DNA of 41,583 bases, from assembly GCA_044238875.1 (NCBI GenBank), contig JBIICM010000004.1, forward strand, positions 1 to 41,583, in the 5' to 3' direction. Source of the stretch: JAIBAI01 sp044238875 (lineage in GTDB: Bacteria > Bacteroidota > Bacteroidia > M30B66). Below, piece by piece: positions 1-9,226 of this stretch (its first letter is position 1; each line of letters starts with the position of its first letter). The notes under the pieces were generated by a model. The model saw only the letters and a list, made by a program, of their open reading frames with translations, had not been told where the DNA came from and made no database searches. Both the position numbers and the translations under genes were made by a program.

Positions 1-744
1 GTTGCGCGTCCAAGTTTACGCGAACTCTCAGAAATTATTGTTTTTGATTACGAATTGAGGGTACCTGTTTTTGGTAATTCAACATTAAAAATGGTGAACA
101 TCAGAAATTATGATTTCAGAATTGAAAACTATTTTAGATCAGGCGATAATATTTCGGTAAGTCTGTTTCATAAAGATTTTAAAAACCACATTGAGCTCAC
201 CAATTCCAGCTTTGGCTTCAGCTGGCAAAATGTGGATAAGTCAAGTGCATCCGGCATTGAAATCGAAGGCAGAAAGAAAATAATAAAAAATCTGGAGTTC
301 AGGGCTAATATCACTTTTACTTCTTCGGTTACAGAATTTACGCAAACAGTAATGCAACTTGATAATGGTGTGAAAACATACCTGCCGATTGAAAATGTGC
401 GAAGGCCTATGTTTGGTCAGGCACCGTATGTGCTTAATGGTATTTTATCATACACTTCTGATTCATTGGGCTTTACTGCTACAGTTTCATACAACCGTCA
501 GGGTAAAAGGCTGGTGATCACCAATGGTTTGGGTATACCTGATGTTTATGAGGTGCCGCGAGACATGATAGATATTAAGTTAAATAAAAACCTTGGTAAG
601 CATTTCAGCATCTCTCTCACCATTCGTGATTTGCTGAATACTGCCATTCGCAGAACCTACAACTTTTCTGATGGTACCCGCATTGATTTCGATAGTTTCA
701 GATTTGGCACATTTTATCAGGTGGGTGTTTTATATCGTTTATGA
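1..744 (+). CDS. TonB-dependent receptor, C-terminal part (5' truncated by window edge)
   Basis: The frame is open from base 1 and ends at 744, giving about 247 residues of the C-terminal half of an outer-membrane beta-barrel. The opening residues VARPSLREL match the 'ARPSxREL' block common in Bacteroidota TonB-dependent receptors. After it come alternating amphipathic strands typical of barrel staves and a final strand ending in an aromatic/hydrophobic pattern (FYQVGVLYRL), as expected for Bam-dependent insertion. The plug domain and any carboxypeptidase-like N-terminal domain lie outside the window. The next gene starts inside its stop codon (ATGA at 741-744), so the two are probably co-transcribed and translationally coupled. 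The ligand cannot be inferred. The partner T9SS protein and lipoprotein downstream resemble a receptor-plus-surface-protein operon, but no SusD homologue is present. Confidence 0.85.
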   Translation, partial: VARPSLRELSEIIVFDYELRVPVFGNSTLKMVNIRNYDFRIENYFRSGDNISVSLFHKDFKNHIELTNSSFGFSWQNVDKSSASGIEIEGRKKIIKNLEFRANITFTSSVTEFTQTVMQLDNGVKTYLPIENVRRPMFGQAPYVLNGILSYTSDSLGFTATVSYNRQGKRLVITNGLGIPDVYEVPRDMIDIKLNKNLGKHFSISLTIRDLLNTAIRRTYNFSDGTRIDFDSFRFGTFYQVGVLYRL

Positions 745-2102
745 GCAGGAAAAAACTTAATAGCCGGTTGTTTCACTTTACGCTGTTGCTGTTATTCGCA
801 TTGAACGGCACCTGCGCTTTTGCTCAGCTCGACAGTATTATGGTGGAGTTGTATTATGTTACTGACAGCCTTGATGCAACAGATACTACGGGAGGTTTTC
901 TTCCGCGTGGCAGTAAAACGTATCGCGTATTCGCTGATCTAAGTCAGGGCGCCAGACTGAAAAGAATTTATGGCAATGCCAACCATCCCATTCGTTTTGA
1001 GAGTACTGAAACATTTTTCAATAACAAGGCTGACGGCGAATCCTTTGGATTTAATTTTGCAAAAAACCGGCTCCGTGAAAACACTGTTGCACTTGACACA
1101 TGGTTAACTCTGGGCCAAACCACTAAAAGTACAGCTAAACAAGGGGGGCTCTTGAAGCAGTTTGACGCCAATGGTTCATTCATTGCTGGCCCAGGTGTAA
1201 ACGATGGCGGAAGTGCCGGTATTCCCGAAGGTCTTCTGAATAACGATAATCCGCTCGCAGGAATTCCTCTTTCCAAAGCAGATGGCAATGATAACTTGCC
1301 GGTTATTCCTGATAATCCGAATTCATTTGGTATTTTAAATCCGCTGAACCAGCTGGACTCAACAATTTTTGGTTCAATTATATCCGGTAAAAAATTTGAA
1401 AGTCGTAATGCAGCTTTATTCAATACCGGTACCGTTGGTGTTGATACTGTTCAGAATCATGTTTTAATCGCTCAGCTTACCACATTAGGCGAGATTTCTT
1501 TTGAAATAAATCTTGAGATTGAAGTAAAAACAGCAACGGGTTTTAAAACGTTTAAATATGTGGCGCGTGATTCAGTTTTACTTCAGGATGAAATGCTGAG
1601 TCCGTTATTAACCTACCCACCGGTTTGTGGCTGCAAAGATCCTGAATATCTGGAGTTTAAACCCGGCTATGCCTGTAATGATGTCAATGCCTGCAAGCAA
1701 TTGGTTGTATTAGGATGCATGGATCGTTTGGCCTGCAATTTTAAACCGGAAGCCAATCTTAATGTTCCTGAAATCTGTTGTTATATTGGCAACTGCAATG
1801 ACCTGAATATTGCTGATGTATGCCCGCAATTAGCAATCAATGAATTATCAGCGCAGCAGGTGCTTGTTTATCCCAATCCGGGTCAGGATATTATATCAGT
1901 GAGTGCCGGTTTTGATCCTGCCTTACCTGTAGATGTAACCATAACAAACAGTGTGGGTGCGCTTGTTTATAAGGCTGAAAAATTAATGCCTTCGGCCGGC
2001 AACACACTTTTAATTCAGTCGCTGCATTGCGCATCCGGCATTTATCTGCTGAGCATGCAACAAAAAAACAGGATATTTTACGCCTATTGGATCAGAGAAT
2101 GA
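741..2102 (+). CDS. T9SS type-A sorting domain protein with unnamed N-terminal domain and Cys-rich module
   Basis: This 453-residue secreted protein has a signal peptide at residues 1-28 (basic start, Leu-rich core, AFA|Q cleavage). Residues about 30-290 form a domain clearly related to the N-terminus of the protein encoded at 4797-8222: both share the D/E-SI-x-VE-x-YYV opening, LPxGSxTYR, an FFNN motif, RxNTVxLD and VLIAQxTT. I do not recognise this domain. Residues 296-361 hold ten cysteines, including a GCMDRLACNFKPEAN segment that resembles the 'GCtDpxAcNYnPxA' repeats of marine Bacteroidota surface proteins. Residues 375-453 are a T9SS type-A sorting domain (VYPNPG opening, GIYLLSM near the end). 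It overlaps the receptor gene upstream and the lipoprotein gene downstream by 4 bp each (ATGA), so the three form an operon. Its function is unknown; export and attachment to the cell surface are inferred. Confidence 0.85.
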   Translation: MSRKKLNSRLFHFTLLLLFALNGTCAFAQLDSIMVELYYVTDSLDATDTTGGFLPRGSKTYRVFADLSQGARLKRIYGNANHPIRFESTETFFNNKADGESFGFNFAKNRLRENTVALDTWLTLGQTTKSTAKQGGLLKQFDANGSFIAGPGVNDGGSAGIPEGLLNNDNPLAGIPLSKADGNDNLPVIPDNPNSFGILNPLNQLDSTIFGSIISGKKFESRNAALFNTGTVGVDTVQNHVLIAQLTTLGEISFEINLEIEVKTATGFKTFKYVARDSVLLQDEMLSPLLTYPPVCGCKDPEYLEFKPGYACNDVNACKQLVVLGCMDRLACNFKPEANLNVPEICCYIGNCNDLNIADVCPQLAINELSAQQVLVYPNPGQDIISVSAGFDPALPVDVTITNSVGALVYKAEKLMPSAGNTLLIQSLHCASGIYLLSMQQKNRIFYAYWIRE

Positions 2103-2875
2103 AATCAACGCTAAAAGTTGTAAAAAATGCTGTCTGCCGGCTGTCATCCGCCGGGCAGATTAATTATCTCTTTGGGTTTTATTTTCTTCTGTTTTTTTCA
2201 GCCTGTAAAAAGGAAGAAAAAAATGAAATGGTCTATCAAACGGGCACTGTAACGGATATTGAAGGCCGCACTTATAAAACAGTGAAGATTGGCGAAACCT
2301 GGTGGATGGCGGAGAATCTTGCAGTAGCCAGCTACAGTGATGGATCTCCGATTGAATTTATTCAAAACGATCAGACTTTATGGGCGGGTGGAAAACCGGC
2401 TGTTTGCCGATATGATAACAATGATAAAGCCCCCGGACTATTGTATAATTGGGCGTCAGTAAATCATCCTGCAGGTTTAGCGCCCAAGGGATGGCATATT
2501 GCCAGCGAAGCTGAATGGCAGGAGCTGGAAAAATACCTGGGAATGGTAAATAATGAAATTGAACTGGTTAATTGGCGTTTAACAGGTAATTGTGGCGATA
2601 AACTAAAAATTGAAGGACCCACCGGTTGGCTACAGATACAAAATGTGTGGGGAAACAATAGCTCTGGTTTTACAGCGCTTGCAGGCGGTTGTCGGCTATG
2701 GAACGGCAATTGGTCTAACCCTGGATTGAATTATACCGGGTTTTGGTGGACATCCAGCGAACGCGATCTGCAGAACGCATTTTTCAGGAATCTTGATTAT
2801 AAACATTCAGGTGTATTTAGATTTTATGTTGACAAACGCTATGGCATGAGCGTTCGCTGCGTAAAAAACAAATAA
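2099..2875 (+). CDS. FISUMP-domain lipoprotein
   Basis: I place the start at the ATG at 2099, which overlaps the previous stop (ATGA). The frame extends further upstream to 2027, but only through the coding region of the previous gene. The 258-residue product has a hydrophobic segment ending in the lipobox FFSAC followed by KKEEK, so it is a lipoprotein. The rest matches the Fibrobacter succinogenes major paralogous (FISUMP) domain: an opening 'DIEGRTYKTVKIGxTWWMAENL', a central 'GLLYNWASV' and 'GWHIASEAEWQELEKYLG', a 'SSGFTALAGGCR' block, and the closing 'FWWTSSE...YGMSVRCVK'. FISUMP proteins are abundant lipoproteins in Bacteroidota and Fibrobacteres and have no established biochemical role. 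Sharing an operon with a TonB-dependent receptor and a T9SS protein fits a surface-complex accessory. Confidence 0.88.
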   Translation: MKSTLKVVKNAVCRLSSAGQINYLFGFYFLLFFSACKKEEKNEMVYQTGTVTDIEGRTYKTVKIGETWWMAENLAVASYSDGSPIEFIQNDQTLWAGGKPAVCRYDNNDKAPGLLYNWASVNHPAGLAPKGWHIASEAEWQELEKYLGMVNNEIELVNWRLTGNCGDKLKIEGPTGWLQIQNVWGNNSSGFTALAGGCRLWNGNWSNPGLNYTGFWWTSSERDLQNAFFRNLDYKHSGVFRFYVDKRYGMSVRCVKNK

Positions 2876-3071
2876 TTTTAAAGGTGGTTTATTTATCCTC
2901 AAAACATTAGTCATTGAGATCATTAATCCATTTATCCAATCTATTAATTATTGATAATTTAATTTAGGTAACAAACAGTTGCCGGTTAGTTAAAACAATC
3001 TTAATAAAACGTTACAATTCAGGTAAGGTGCCTACAGCAAGTTTGCAGCATTAAAACCACTAAAATCTTTT

Positions 3072-4766
3072 ATGAAAACAAACTTCACAAAATTGGCTGC
3101 ACTTGCCCTAATCGCAATGTCAGCTGGAAATGAGGCTTCTGCGCAACTTGCTTCGCAGCAAAACCTCGGTGCTTCATGTGGCTGCCCTCCGGTAGCTTCT
3201 CGTCCAACAGTTTCTATGTCGACACTTGCCGTTATTGGCGGTGCCAACGACGGAGACTTGACTGCTACAAACACGATTTTAACGTGCGACAAAACCTATT
3301 TGTTGGACAATAAAATCTATGTTCCAGCCGGTAAGACACTAACCATTCAGCCAGGTACTGTAATTAAAGGTGTTCCAACAGGAACTACTTTGGCTGCTAA
3401 CGCTATTCTTGTAATGCGCGATGGTAAAATTTTCGCTAGCGGAACCGAAAGCTGCCCAATCATTTTCACAGCTCAAGCAGATCCACTCGATGGTACTTAC
3501 GCTTTGACTAACAAAGGTCAGTGGGGTGGTATCGTAATTCTTGGTAAAGCATTCAACAACCTAACTACGGCTGCTAACTACAGCGCAACTGGCGCGGCTG
3601 GTTTCTTCGGTACAGCTCAAGTTGGTGGTGTAAATTCAATTGCTGGTGGCGATGGTATCGGATTCATCGAAGGATTTACAGCGGCTGATGCTCGTAACTT
3701 ATACGGTATGCCTCCAGGCCAAGCAGACGATAACGATAACTCTGGTATTCTTCGTTATGTTTCTATTCGTCATGCTGGAGCTTCTGTAGGAGCTAACAAC
3801 GAGTTGAACGGTCTTACTTTAGGTTCAGTTGGTCGCGGAACCACAATCGAAAACCTTGAAGTAGTATCGAATGACGATGATGGTGTTGAGCCATTTGGTG
3901 GTTCAGTGAACATGAAATATCTATCATTGATGTTCAACAACGACGACAATTTTGACTACGACCAAGGATATAGTGGAAAAGTTCAATTCATGCTTTCTGT
4001 TAAGCTTGATGCTGCTACTTTCACAGGTGGAGATAGCGGATTAGAAATTGATGGTGACGATAACAAAGCAAATCCTGCTGTGCTTTCTAATGCAACTATC
4101 TACAATTCTACTTTCATCGGCAATGGTTCTAATGTACAGCCAACTGGTGGTGGTTCTGGACCTTGGGCGATCAACGCAAAAGAAAAAGTTCAAGGTACAA
4201 TCCGCAGCTCAATCTTTGCTAACTACCGTTCAGGTATGAACCTGATTAAATCTTTAGGAACAAGATCCGGTACTGTTGAATCTTACCACAACTGGCGTGG
4301 TCTTGACAATACAGGTGCTGCAATTACTCCTACTTTAATTGTTGAGTGCAATACATTCGTAGGTAACACTGCTGGTTTAACAGTAGGTGGTTCAACTGCT
4401 AACCTTGTAGCTGGTGATGATGCAAAATTCACTGCTGATGGTAACGTTGTAGCTGCTACATTATCTGGTTTAGATTTCACCTTTGCTGCTTCTGGAACAA
4501 CAGTAACCGATCAGTACAATGCTGTTCCAAACCCGGCTGTTGCATCAACTTGTACTCCTCCATCTGATGGTTTCTTCGTTCCTACAAACTACCGCGGTGC
4601 ATTCGAATTGAACAAGAAATCGTGGTTATCTAACTGGGCATATTCTGCATTGTTGGATGCTACCAATGGATTGGTTCCTTGTCCTACAGACATCACTGGT
4701 GATGGTACTACCAACACTGCCGACTTCTTGGATCTTGTTGGTCAGTTTGGTCAGTCTTGCGATTAA
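3072..4766 (+). CDS. Secreted beta-helix-like protein with C-terminal dockerin-like calcium loop
   Basis: This 564-residue protein has a signal peptide at residues 1-24 (ASA|Q). It contains the conserved core of a widespread Bacteroidota secreted family: 'IYVPAGKTLTIQPGTVIKG', 'PIIFTAQ', 'GQWGGIVILGKA', then 'NSGILRYVSIRHAGA' and 'DDDGVEPFGGSVNMKYL', a pattern consistent with a right-handed beta-helix. The extreme C-terminus is DITGDGTTNTADFLDLVGQF, which fits the D-x-[NT]-x-D-G-x5-D calcium loop of a dockerin half. There is no T9SS sorting domain after it, unlike most secreted proteins here. Codons are strongly biased to AAC, GGT, GCT, TTC and CGT compared with its neighbours, suggesting high expression. 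It lies 30 bp before the next gene, so co-transcription is likely. There is a 196-bp gap upstream, in which I find no convincing TAnnTTTG promoter. Confidence 0.82.
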   Translation: MKTNFTKLAALALIAMSAGNEASAQLASQQNLGASCGCPPVASRPTVSMSTLAVIGGANDGDLTATNTILTCDKTYLLDNKIYVPAGKTLTIQPGTVIKGVPTGTTLAANAILVMRDGKIFASGTESCPIIFTAQADPLDGTYALTNKGQWGGIVILGKAFNNLTTAANYSATGAAGFFGTAQVGGVNSIAGGDGIGFIEGFTAADARNLYGMPPGQADDNDNSGILRYVSIRHAGASVGANNELNGLTLGSVGRGTTIENLEVVSNDDDGVEPFGGSVNMKYLSLMFNNDDNFDYDQGYSGKVQFMLSVKLDAATFTGGDSGLEIDGDDNKANPAVLSNATIYNSTFIGNGSNVQPTGGGSGPWAINAKEKVQGTIRSSIFANYRSGMNLIKSLGTRSGTVESYHNWRGLDNTGAAITPTLIVECNTFVGNTAGLTVGGSTANLVAGDDAKFTADGNVVAATLSGLDFTFAASGTTVTDQYNAVPNPAVASTCTPPSDGFFVPTNYRGAFELNKKSWLSNWAYSALLDATNGLVPCPTDITGDGTTNTADFLDLVGQFGQSCD

Positions 4767-4796
4767 TTTTCTAAATCATTCATAATCAAATTGAAA

Positions 4797-7700
4797 ATGA
4801 AAAAAATAATCTTTTTCCTTGGTCTGTTCATTTCAGGCCTTGGTCTTCAGGCTCAAAATGGCCTCGAAAGCATAATCGTAGAGAAATACTACGTTTCAAA
4901 TGCAGCTGATGCATCCGGTTCAATAGGTACACTTCCTGCCGGATCAGTAACCTATCGCTTTTATGTTGACATGTTGCCGGGATACAAATTCCAGGCAGCG
5001 TATGGTTCACCTGTAGGCAGTCATGTGCTTACTTTCAGCACAACAACTTCATTCTTCAACAATGAAGACCGTGGTGCTGTTACGCCAACATTTACAAAAA
5101 CACAGGCACGCAGCAACACTGTAATACTTGACTCCTACATTTCTGCAGGAGCTGCTGCTTCAGGCAATTTTGGTGTATTGAAGTCAGAAGATGATGTTGC
5201 TTCAGGTGGCGCCACTGTAGTGAACAATTCAGTGCCTCCAATCCTTCAAAATGCAGATCCCTCTGCAGGCATACCGCTTACTACCCATGATGGTTTATGG
5301 ACCGGATCACCTTCAGCAGTTACAACTGTTGGTCAGACTGATGCACAGGCAGGGGCAGTATTTGATGCCACCAGTCAGGCGGGAGGCGTATTTACCCTTA
5401 CCGACGGTGCATGGTCATCTTTGGCAGGTGCTCAGGGCCCAACTGCATCAAACCGTGTATTGATTGCACAGATTACTACTGATGGTGTCCTTACGTATGC
5501 GTTGAACATCCAGATTGGTACGCCAACCGGTGGTGTTGAGCGTTATGTGCATACAGGTGCTACAGGTTCTGAAATCGACATTCCTTCATTGTCGGGAACA
5601 TTAGGTGCTCCAAACACATTGCCTACTGTATCGATTACTTCGCCAGCTGATGGTACCGGTTTCATTACCGGATCTACCATTAACATTGCTGCCACTGCTG
5701 CCGATGCAGATGGTTCAGTTGCTTCTGTTGCATTCTTTGTTGATGGTGTTTTGTTATCTACAGATAACACCGCACCCTACACCGCTTCTTATGTTGGATC
5801 TGTGGGTACTGATGTTTTAACAGCTGTTGCTACCGACGACCAGGGCGGTACAAAAACATCAACTGCGGTTACTATTAATATTGCCAGTAATCCTCCTCCA
5901 AGTGTTTCAATCACATCACCCACTTCAGGTGCTTCTTTCATTACCGGTGATGCAGTGAATATCTCAGCCACTGCTTCTGATAACGGTTCTGTTACCCAGG
6001 TTGAATTCTTTGTAAATGGTACATTATTGTCAACTGATAATTCAGCGCCTTATACGGCAGTTTACACAGCGGCTTTGGGTAACCATACCCTCACCGCCCG
6101 TGCTACTGACAATGCTGGTTTACAAACAACTTCTACTCCAGTATCTATTTCAGTATTAAACAATGTGCCTCCGACAGTTAACCTAACTTCACCAACTGCC
6201 GGTGCCTTGTTTACTGCGCCTGCTGTGGTTACATTCGCTGCCAGTGCCAATGATCCCGATGGTACCATTACACAGGTTGAATTTCTGGTTAACGGTACAG
6301 TTGTTAATACTGACAATGCTGCTCCTTATACCTTTAACTGGACCAGCGTTGTTGGTAATGCTTCAATTGTTGCCCGTGCTACCGATAACCGAGGCGCTGC
6401 TACAAGTACTGCTCCTTTGGTATTAGAAATTGCTGATCCAAATGCTTTGCCATACAAAGTTCAGTCTGCTGTAGCTACTTGTAACGGAACTTCATTCTGT
6501 TTACCGGTTCGTGCAGTAAATACAGTTTCAAATGTTATCGGTTACGATTTAGTGCTCACCTACGATGCTGCAAAAGTTACACCCACTGGTGTAATTACTG
6601 TTGCCGGAGATTTAATTACCCCCTCATTTGTAAGTACTGATAATACAATCAATGCAGCGGCAGGTACCATTGCCATTTCTGTGTTCTTTAACTCAAATGC
6701 TCCTGCTTCTGCACGCTTTAGCGGAACAGGCGAACTACTTTGTGTTGAGTTTAATAAAACAGCCGGTTTTGGTTCAGCTGATCAGACATCATTCAGCATT
6801 TCATCGCTGCAGGAAAGTTATTTTACCGGTGTAACGGCCAAACTCGCTCAGGCCGGTACATACACTACTTTCAAGGATTCAACCTTCAACAGTAAGCTGA
6901 ACTTCTGGCTCGACAGTTCTCCGATCCGCTACAATCCTGCAAACCCCAACGAATATCTGGCAACCAATATCAGGGGAACAGATGCAAGCTGCGCAAATCC
7001 TTCAGCTGCGGCTGTTCAGCCAAACCTGCAAGGTGCTTTCAGCTATAATGTAAATAATGGTGTGAATATCAACATTGATAAAAACATCCTTTCAACAACT
7101 GACGTGCAGGCTGTAATCAATGGTTTTGATGCAGTGCTCACCAGAAGACTCCTTTCCAATGATGTAGCCCTGGTGCCATCTGTTTATCAGGTAGTGGCTA
7201 TGGATGTAAACCTTGATGGTGTTGTTTCTTCAGGTGACGTTTCTCAAATCAACCAGCGTGCTGTATTGTCAATACCTGAATTTAAGCAGGCATGGAACTA
7301 CAACATCGCAGGTGTTTCAAACGGGCAGCCTTCAAAAGACTGGTTGTTTATTGATTCAAACAGAGTAGTTACCTCAGCCGCGTATGCTATTTCATCAACC
7401 TTCCCACTCAATGATGGTGTTGGTTTCTCCAAGGCCCGCGTACCACAGGTTCCTTTCTGTTTACCGGTGGCTGTATCTGATTTCGCAGTTTGTCCTGCAT
7501 ATTCAGTTGAATCATACAAAGGTGTTTTGATCGGTGATGTAAATGGTAACTATGCTACCGCTTCACCAAACAACGCCTTCAGACTCGATGAGCGTTACAA
7601 AGTTGTTTTTAACCTCGGTAATGCTATGGTGAGCAACAACACGGTAACCATTCCGGTAACGGCGGTTTCTCCTGAAGCGATCAATGCTGTTGACTTTGCA

Positions 7701-8222
7701 TTGAGCTTTAATGAGCAAAAGTTGTCGTTCAATTCAGTTTCTAACATCGCCGAAGGTCTTGATGCAATGCATCACTTCAACGCTGATGACAGAAAACTCC
7801 GCTTTACCTCAAACAGCCTTTCTGCTATTGACAATAACAATCCTGTAGCTTACGTAAAATTCAATGTAATTTCAGGTAATATTTCAAATGCTGATTTCAT
7901 GAGTGCTGTTTCTTATCTTGATGGAGAATTAGCGGGTGTTGCCTTTACCGGTGAGCTGCCAACTGCCATCAACGACGCAAACATAGCTGATGCTATTTCG
8001 GTATTCCCGAATCCGGCGCGTCAATTTGTACAGGTTGTTTCACCTGAAACAGTTAATGTGCAGGTTATGGATATCAACGGAAGAGTTGTTGCTCCTTCTG
8101 TTCGTGTAATGGCTGGTCAAACGCATAAAATTGAAACAAGTGATCTCGCTTCAGGAGTTTACTTCCTGCACATCACCAACGACAATTTTACAGCCATGAA
8201 GAAAGTTATTGTAAATAAATAA
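4797..8222 (+). CDS. Multidomain T9SS surface protein: novel domain, 3 Ig-like, 2 cohesin-like, dockerin-like, sorting domain
   Basis: I chose the ATG at 4797 over an in-frame TTG at 4791 because it gives a compact signal peptide (MKKIIFFLGLF to LQAQ). The product is 1141 residues. Residues 22-272 are related to the N-terminal domain of the protein at 741-2102. Residues 276-362, 367-453 and 458-546 are three tandem Ig-like repeats of the 'PTVSITSPADG' type (Big_17-like). Residues about 553-690 form a cohesin-like domain (YDLVLTYDAAKVTPTG, GELLCVEF). Residues about 755-825 are dockerin-like, with a good calcium loop DVNLDGVVSSGD at 803-814 and a weaker first half (INIDKNILSTTDVQAVING). A second cohesin-like domain (932-1050) is the one repeated in the two genes downstream. 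Residues 1065-1141 are the T9SS sorting domain (VFPNPA, DINGRVV, SGVYFLHI). A strong terminator follows. It is probably a cell-surface scaffold; its binding partners are unknown. Confidence 0.87.
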   Translation: MKKIIFFLGLFISGLGLQAQNGLESIIVEKYYVSNAADASGSIGTLPAGSVTYRFYVDMLPGYKFQAAYGSPVGSHVLTFSTTTSFFNNEDRGAVTPTFTKTQARSNTVILDSYISAGAAASGNFGVLKSEDDVASGGATVVNNSVPPILQNADPSAGIPLTTHDGLWTGSPSAVTTVGQTDAQAGAVFDATSQAGGVFTLTDGAWSSLAGAQGPTASNRVLIAQITTDGVLTYALNIQIGTPTGGVERYVHTGATGSEIDIPSLSGTLGAPNTLPTVSITSPADGTGFITGSTINIAATAADADGSVASVAFFVDGVLLSTDNTAPYTASYVGSVGTDVLTAVATDDQGGTKTSTAVTINIASNPPPSVSITSPTSGASFITGDAVNISATASDNGSVTQVEFFVNGTLLSTDNSAPYTAVYTAALGNHTLTARATDNAGLQTTSTPVSISVLNNVPPTVNLTSPTAGALFTAPAVVTFAASANDPDGTITQVEFLVNGTVVNTDNAAPYTFNWTSVVGNASIVARATDNRGAATSTAPLVLEIADPNALPYKVQSAVATCNGTSFCLPVRAVNTVSNVIGYDLVLTYDAAKVTPTGVITVAGDLITPSFVSTDNTINAAAGTIAISVFFNSNAPASARFSGTGELLCVEFNKTAGFGSADQTSFSISSLQESYFTGVTAKLAQAGTYTTFKDSTFNSKLNFWLDSSPIRYNPANPNEYLATNIRGTDASCANPSAAAVQPNLQGAFSYNVNNGVNINIDKNILSTTDVQAVINGFDAVLTRRLLSNDVALVPSVYQVVAMDVNLDGVVSSGDVSQINQRAVLSIPEFKQAWNYNIAGVSNGQPSKDWLFIDSNRVVTSAAYAISSTFPLNDGVGFSKARVPQVPFCLPVAVSDFAVCPAYSVESYKGVLIGDVNGNYATASPNNAFRLDERYKVVFNLGNAMVSNNTVTIPVTAVSPEAINAVDFALSFNEQKLSFNSVSNIAEGLDAMHHFNADDRKLRFTSNSLSAIDNNNPVAYVKFNVISGNISNADFMSAVSYLDGELAGVAFTGELPTAINDANIADAISVFPNPARQFVQVVSPETVNVQVMDINGRVVAPSVRVMAGQTHKIETSDLASGVYFLHITNDNFTAMKKVIVNK

Positions 8223-8241
8223 TTCGATCAATTAATCCTAC

Positions 8242-8280
8242 AGAAGGGTTCCGGTTTTCCGGAGCCCTTCTTTTATTTTC
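8242..8280 (+). terminator. Rho-independent terminator after the multidomain surface protein gene
   Basis: A 13-bp stem (AGAAGGGTTCCGG against CCGGAGCCCTTCT, with one T-G wobble) encloses a TTTT loop at 8242-8271. It is followed directly by a T-rich run. It lies 20 bp after the stop codon at 8222 and probably ends the transcript covering the genes at 3072 and 4797. Confidence 0.85.
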
Positions 8281-8362
8281 CGATATTCGGATAAACACAT
8301 TTATTTAATATAGGGATTAAGAAAATTTAATATACTAAAAATGTTCAGCCCCCTTGTAAAGT

Positions 8363-8370
8363 TAATTTTG
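8363..8370 (+). promoter_or_regulatory. Bacteroidota -7 promoter element
   Basis: TAATTTTG matches the TAnnTTTG -7 consensus and ends 19 bp before the ATG at 8390. The -33 region has only a TTC at the right distance, so that half is weak. Confidence 0.5.
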
Positions 8371-8389
8371 CCATTTAACCAAAAAAACC

Positions 8390-9187
8390 ATGTTCAAGCA
8401 TATTTTTATTGCCTTCTGTCTGCTGATTTATCCATTTTTTGCTAAATCAACTATCCATTTTAATGAGCTGGAAATGACAGGCCCCGTCCATTCTTTTTTC
8501 ACCGATAAACAGGAAAAAAGAATTGTACATATTATTGATGCCGGCGATACCGTTGTAATTAATTTAAAAGATATCATCCTTCAAAACCAGCGCATACTTG
8601 TTCCTGTATCATTAATCACTGATGATGTAATTGTCTCCTTTGATTTTTCCTTTAAGTTTAACCGCATTGATTTTGAATTCGATACCATCACCTTTAAAAA
8701 CCCGATGAGCGGCTTGCAAACCTTGCTGAAAGATCGCATTGCAACCGACTCTGTAGTCTCTTATTCTTCAAATACATTTCCAGGTAAATACAACACCTCA
8801 GAACCTATCATTTATCTGCATTTTAAAGCGTTGAATGGCAGAGATCTCCGGGCTGAAGATTTCGTGATTAAAAATGCCCTGCCCAATGGAGAGCCCTGCA
8901 GTTTAAAATTTATTGAGAACGTTTCAACCGGCACAAATAATGTCAATAAAGTGCTTGTTAAGCCTGTTTTTCCCAATCCCGCCAATGATAAAATTACTAT
9001 TGAACCAGCATATAACAGCCGGTTTGAAATTTATGACATCAACGGAAGAAAAGTTTCTGAAACTTTCAACGCTTCAGCAGGTAATGCTAAAGATTTAGTT
9101 ATTGGTCATCTCGAAGAGGGCATTTATTTTCTCAGGACATTGGCAGATGGTGCTGTCAATTATGATCGTTTTATAATTCAGCGATAA
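8390..9187 (+). CDS. Small T9SS protein with one cohesin-like domain
   Basis: This 265-residue protein has a signal peptide (MFKHIFIAFCLLIYPFFAKS), a single beta-rich domain at residues about 50-175, and a T9SS sorting domain at about 188-265 (PVFPNPANDK, YDINGRKV, EGIYFLRT). The central domain aligns with the second cohesin-like domain of the protein at 4797-8222: 'GDTVVINL', 'RILVPVSL', 'SFDFSFKFN', 'SSNTFPG' and 'PIIYLHFKA' correspond in order to 'YKVVFNL', 'TVTIPVTA', 'AVDFALSFN', 'TSNSLSA' and 'PVAYVKFNV'. It has its own -7 element upstream and only a weak hairpin downstream. Its likely role is a surface-displayed binding domain; the ligand is unknown. Cohesin homology is judged from pattern only. 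Confidence 0.82.
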   Translation: MFKHIFIAFCLLIYPFFAKSTIHFNELEMTGPVHSFFTDKQEKRIVHIIDAGDTVVINLKDIILQNQRILVPVSLITDDVIVSFDFSFKFNRIDFEFDTITFKNPMSGLQTLLKDRIATDSVVSYSSNTFPGKYNTSEPIIYLHFKALNGRDLRAEDFVIKNALPNGEPCSLKFIENVSTGTNNVNKVLVKPVFPNPANDKITIEPAYNSRFEIYDINGRKVSETFNASAGNAKDLVIGHLEEGIYFLRTLADGAVNYDRFIIQR

Positions 9188-9192
9188 TATTT

Positions 9193-9208
9193 CCCCGTTT
9201 TTTCGGGG
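9193..9208 (+). terminator. Weak hairpin between the two small cohesin-like genes
   Basis: CCCCG and CGGGG flank six T residues directly after the stop codon at 9187. The stem is only 5 bp and no T-run follows, so it may only attenuate read-through into the next gene. Confidence 0.35.
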
Positions 9209-9226
9209 CTGTTTGATGCGTATTCA

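Noticed and set aside
968..1423. Minus-strand frame inside the first T9SS protein gene
   Set aside because: It is a shadow of a well-supported plus-strand gene, with no recognisable domain.
2027..2098. Upstream in-frame start for the FISUMP lipoprotein
   Set aside because: It would add 24 residues ahead of the lipoprotein signal and lies in the coding region of the previous gene; the ATGA overlap start at 2099 fits better.
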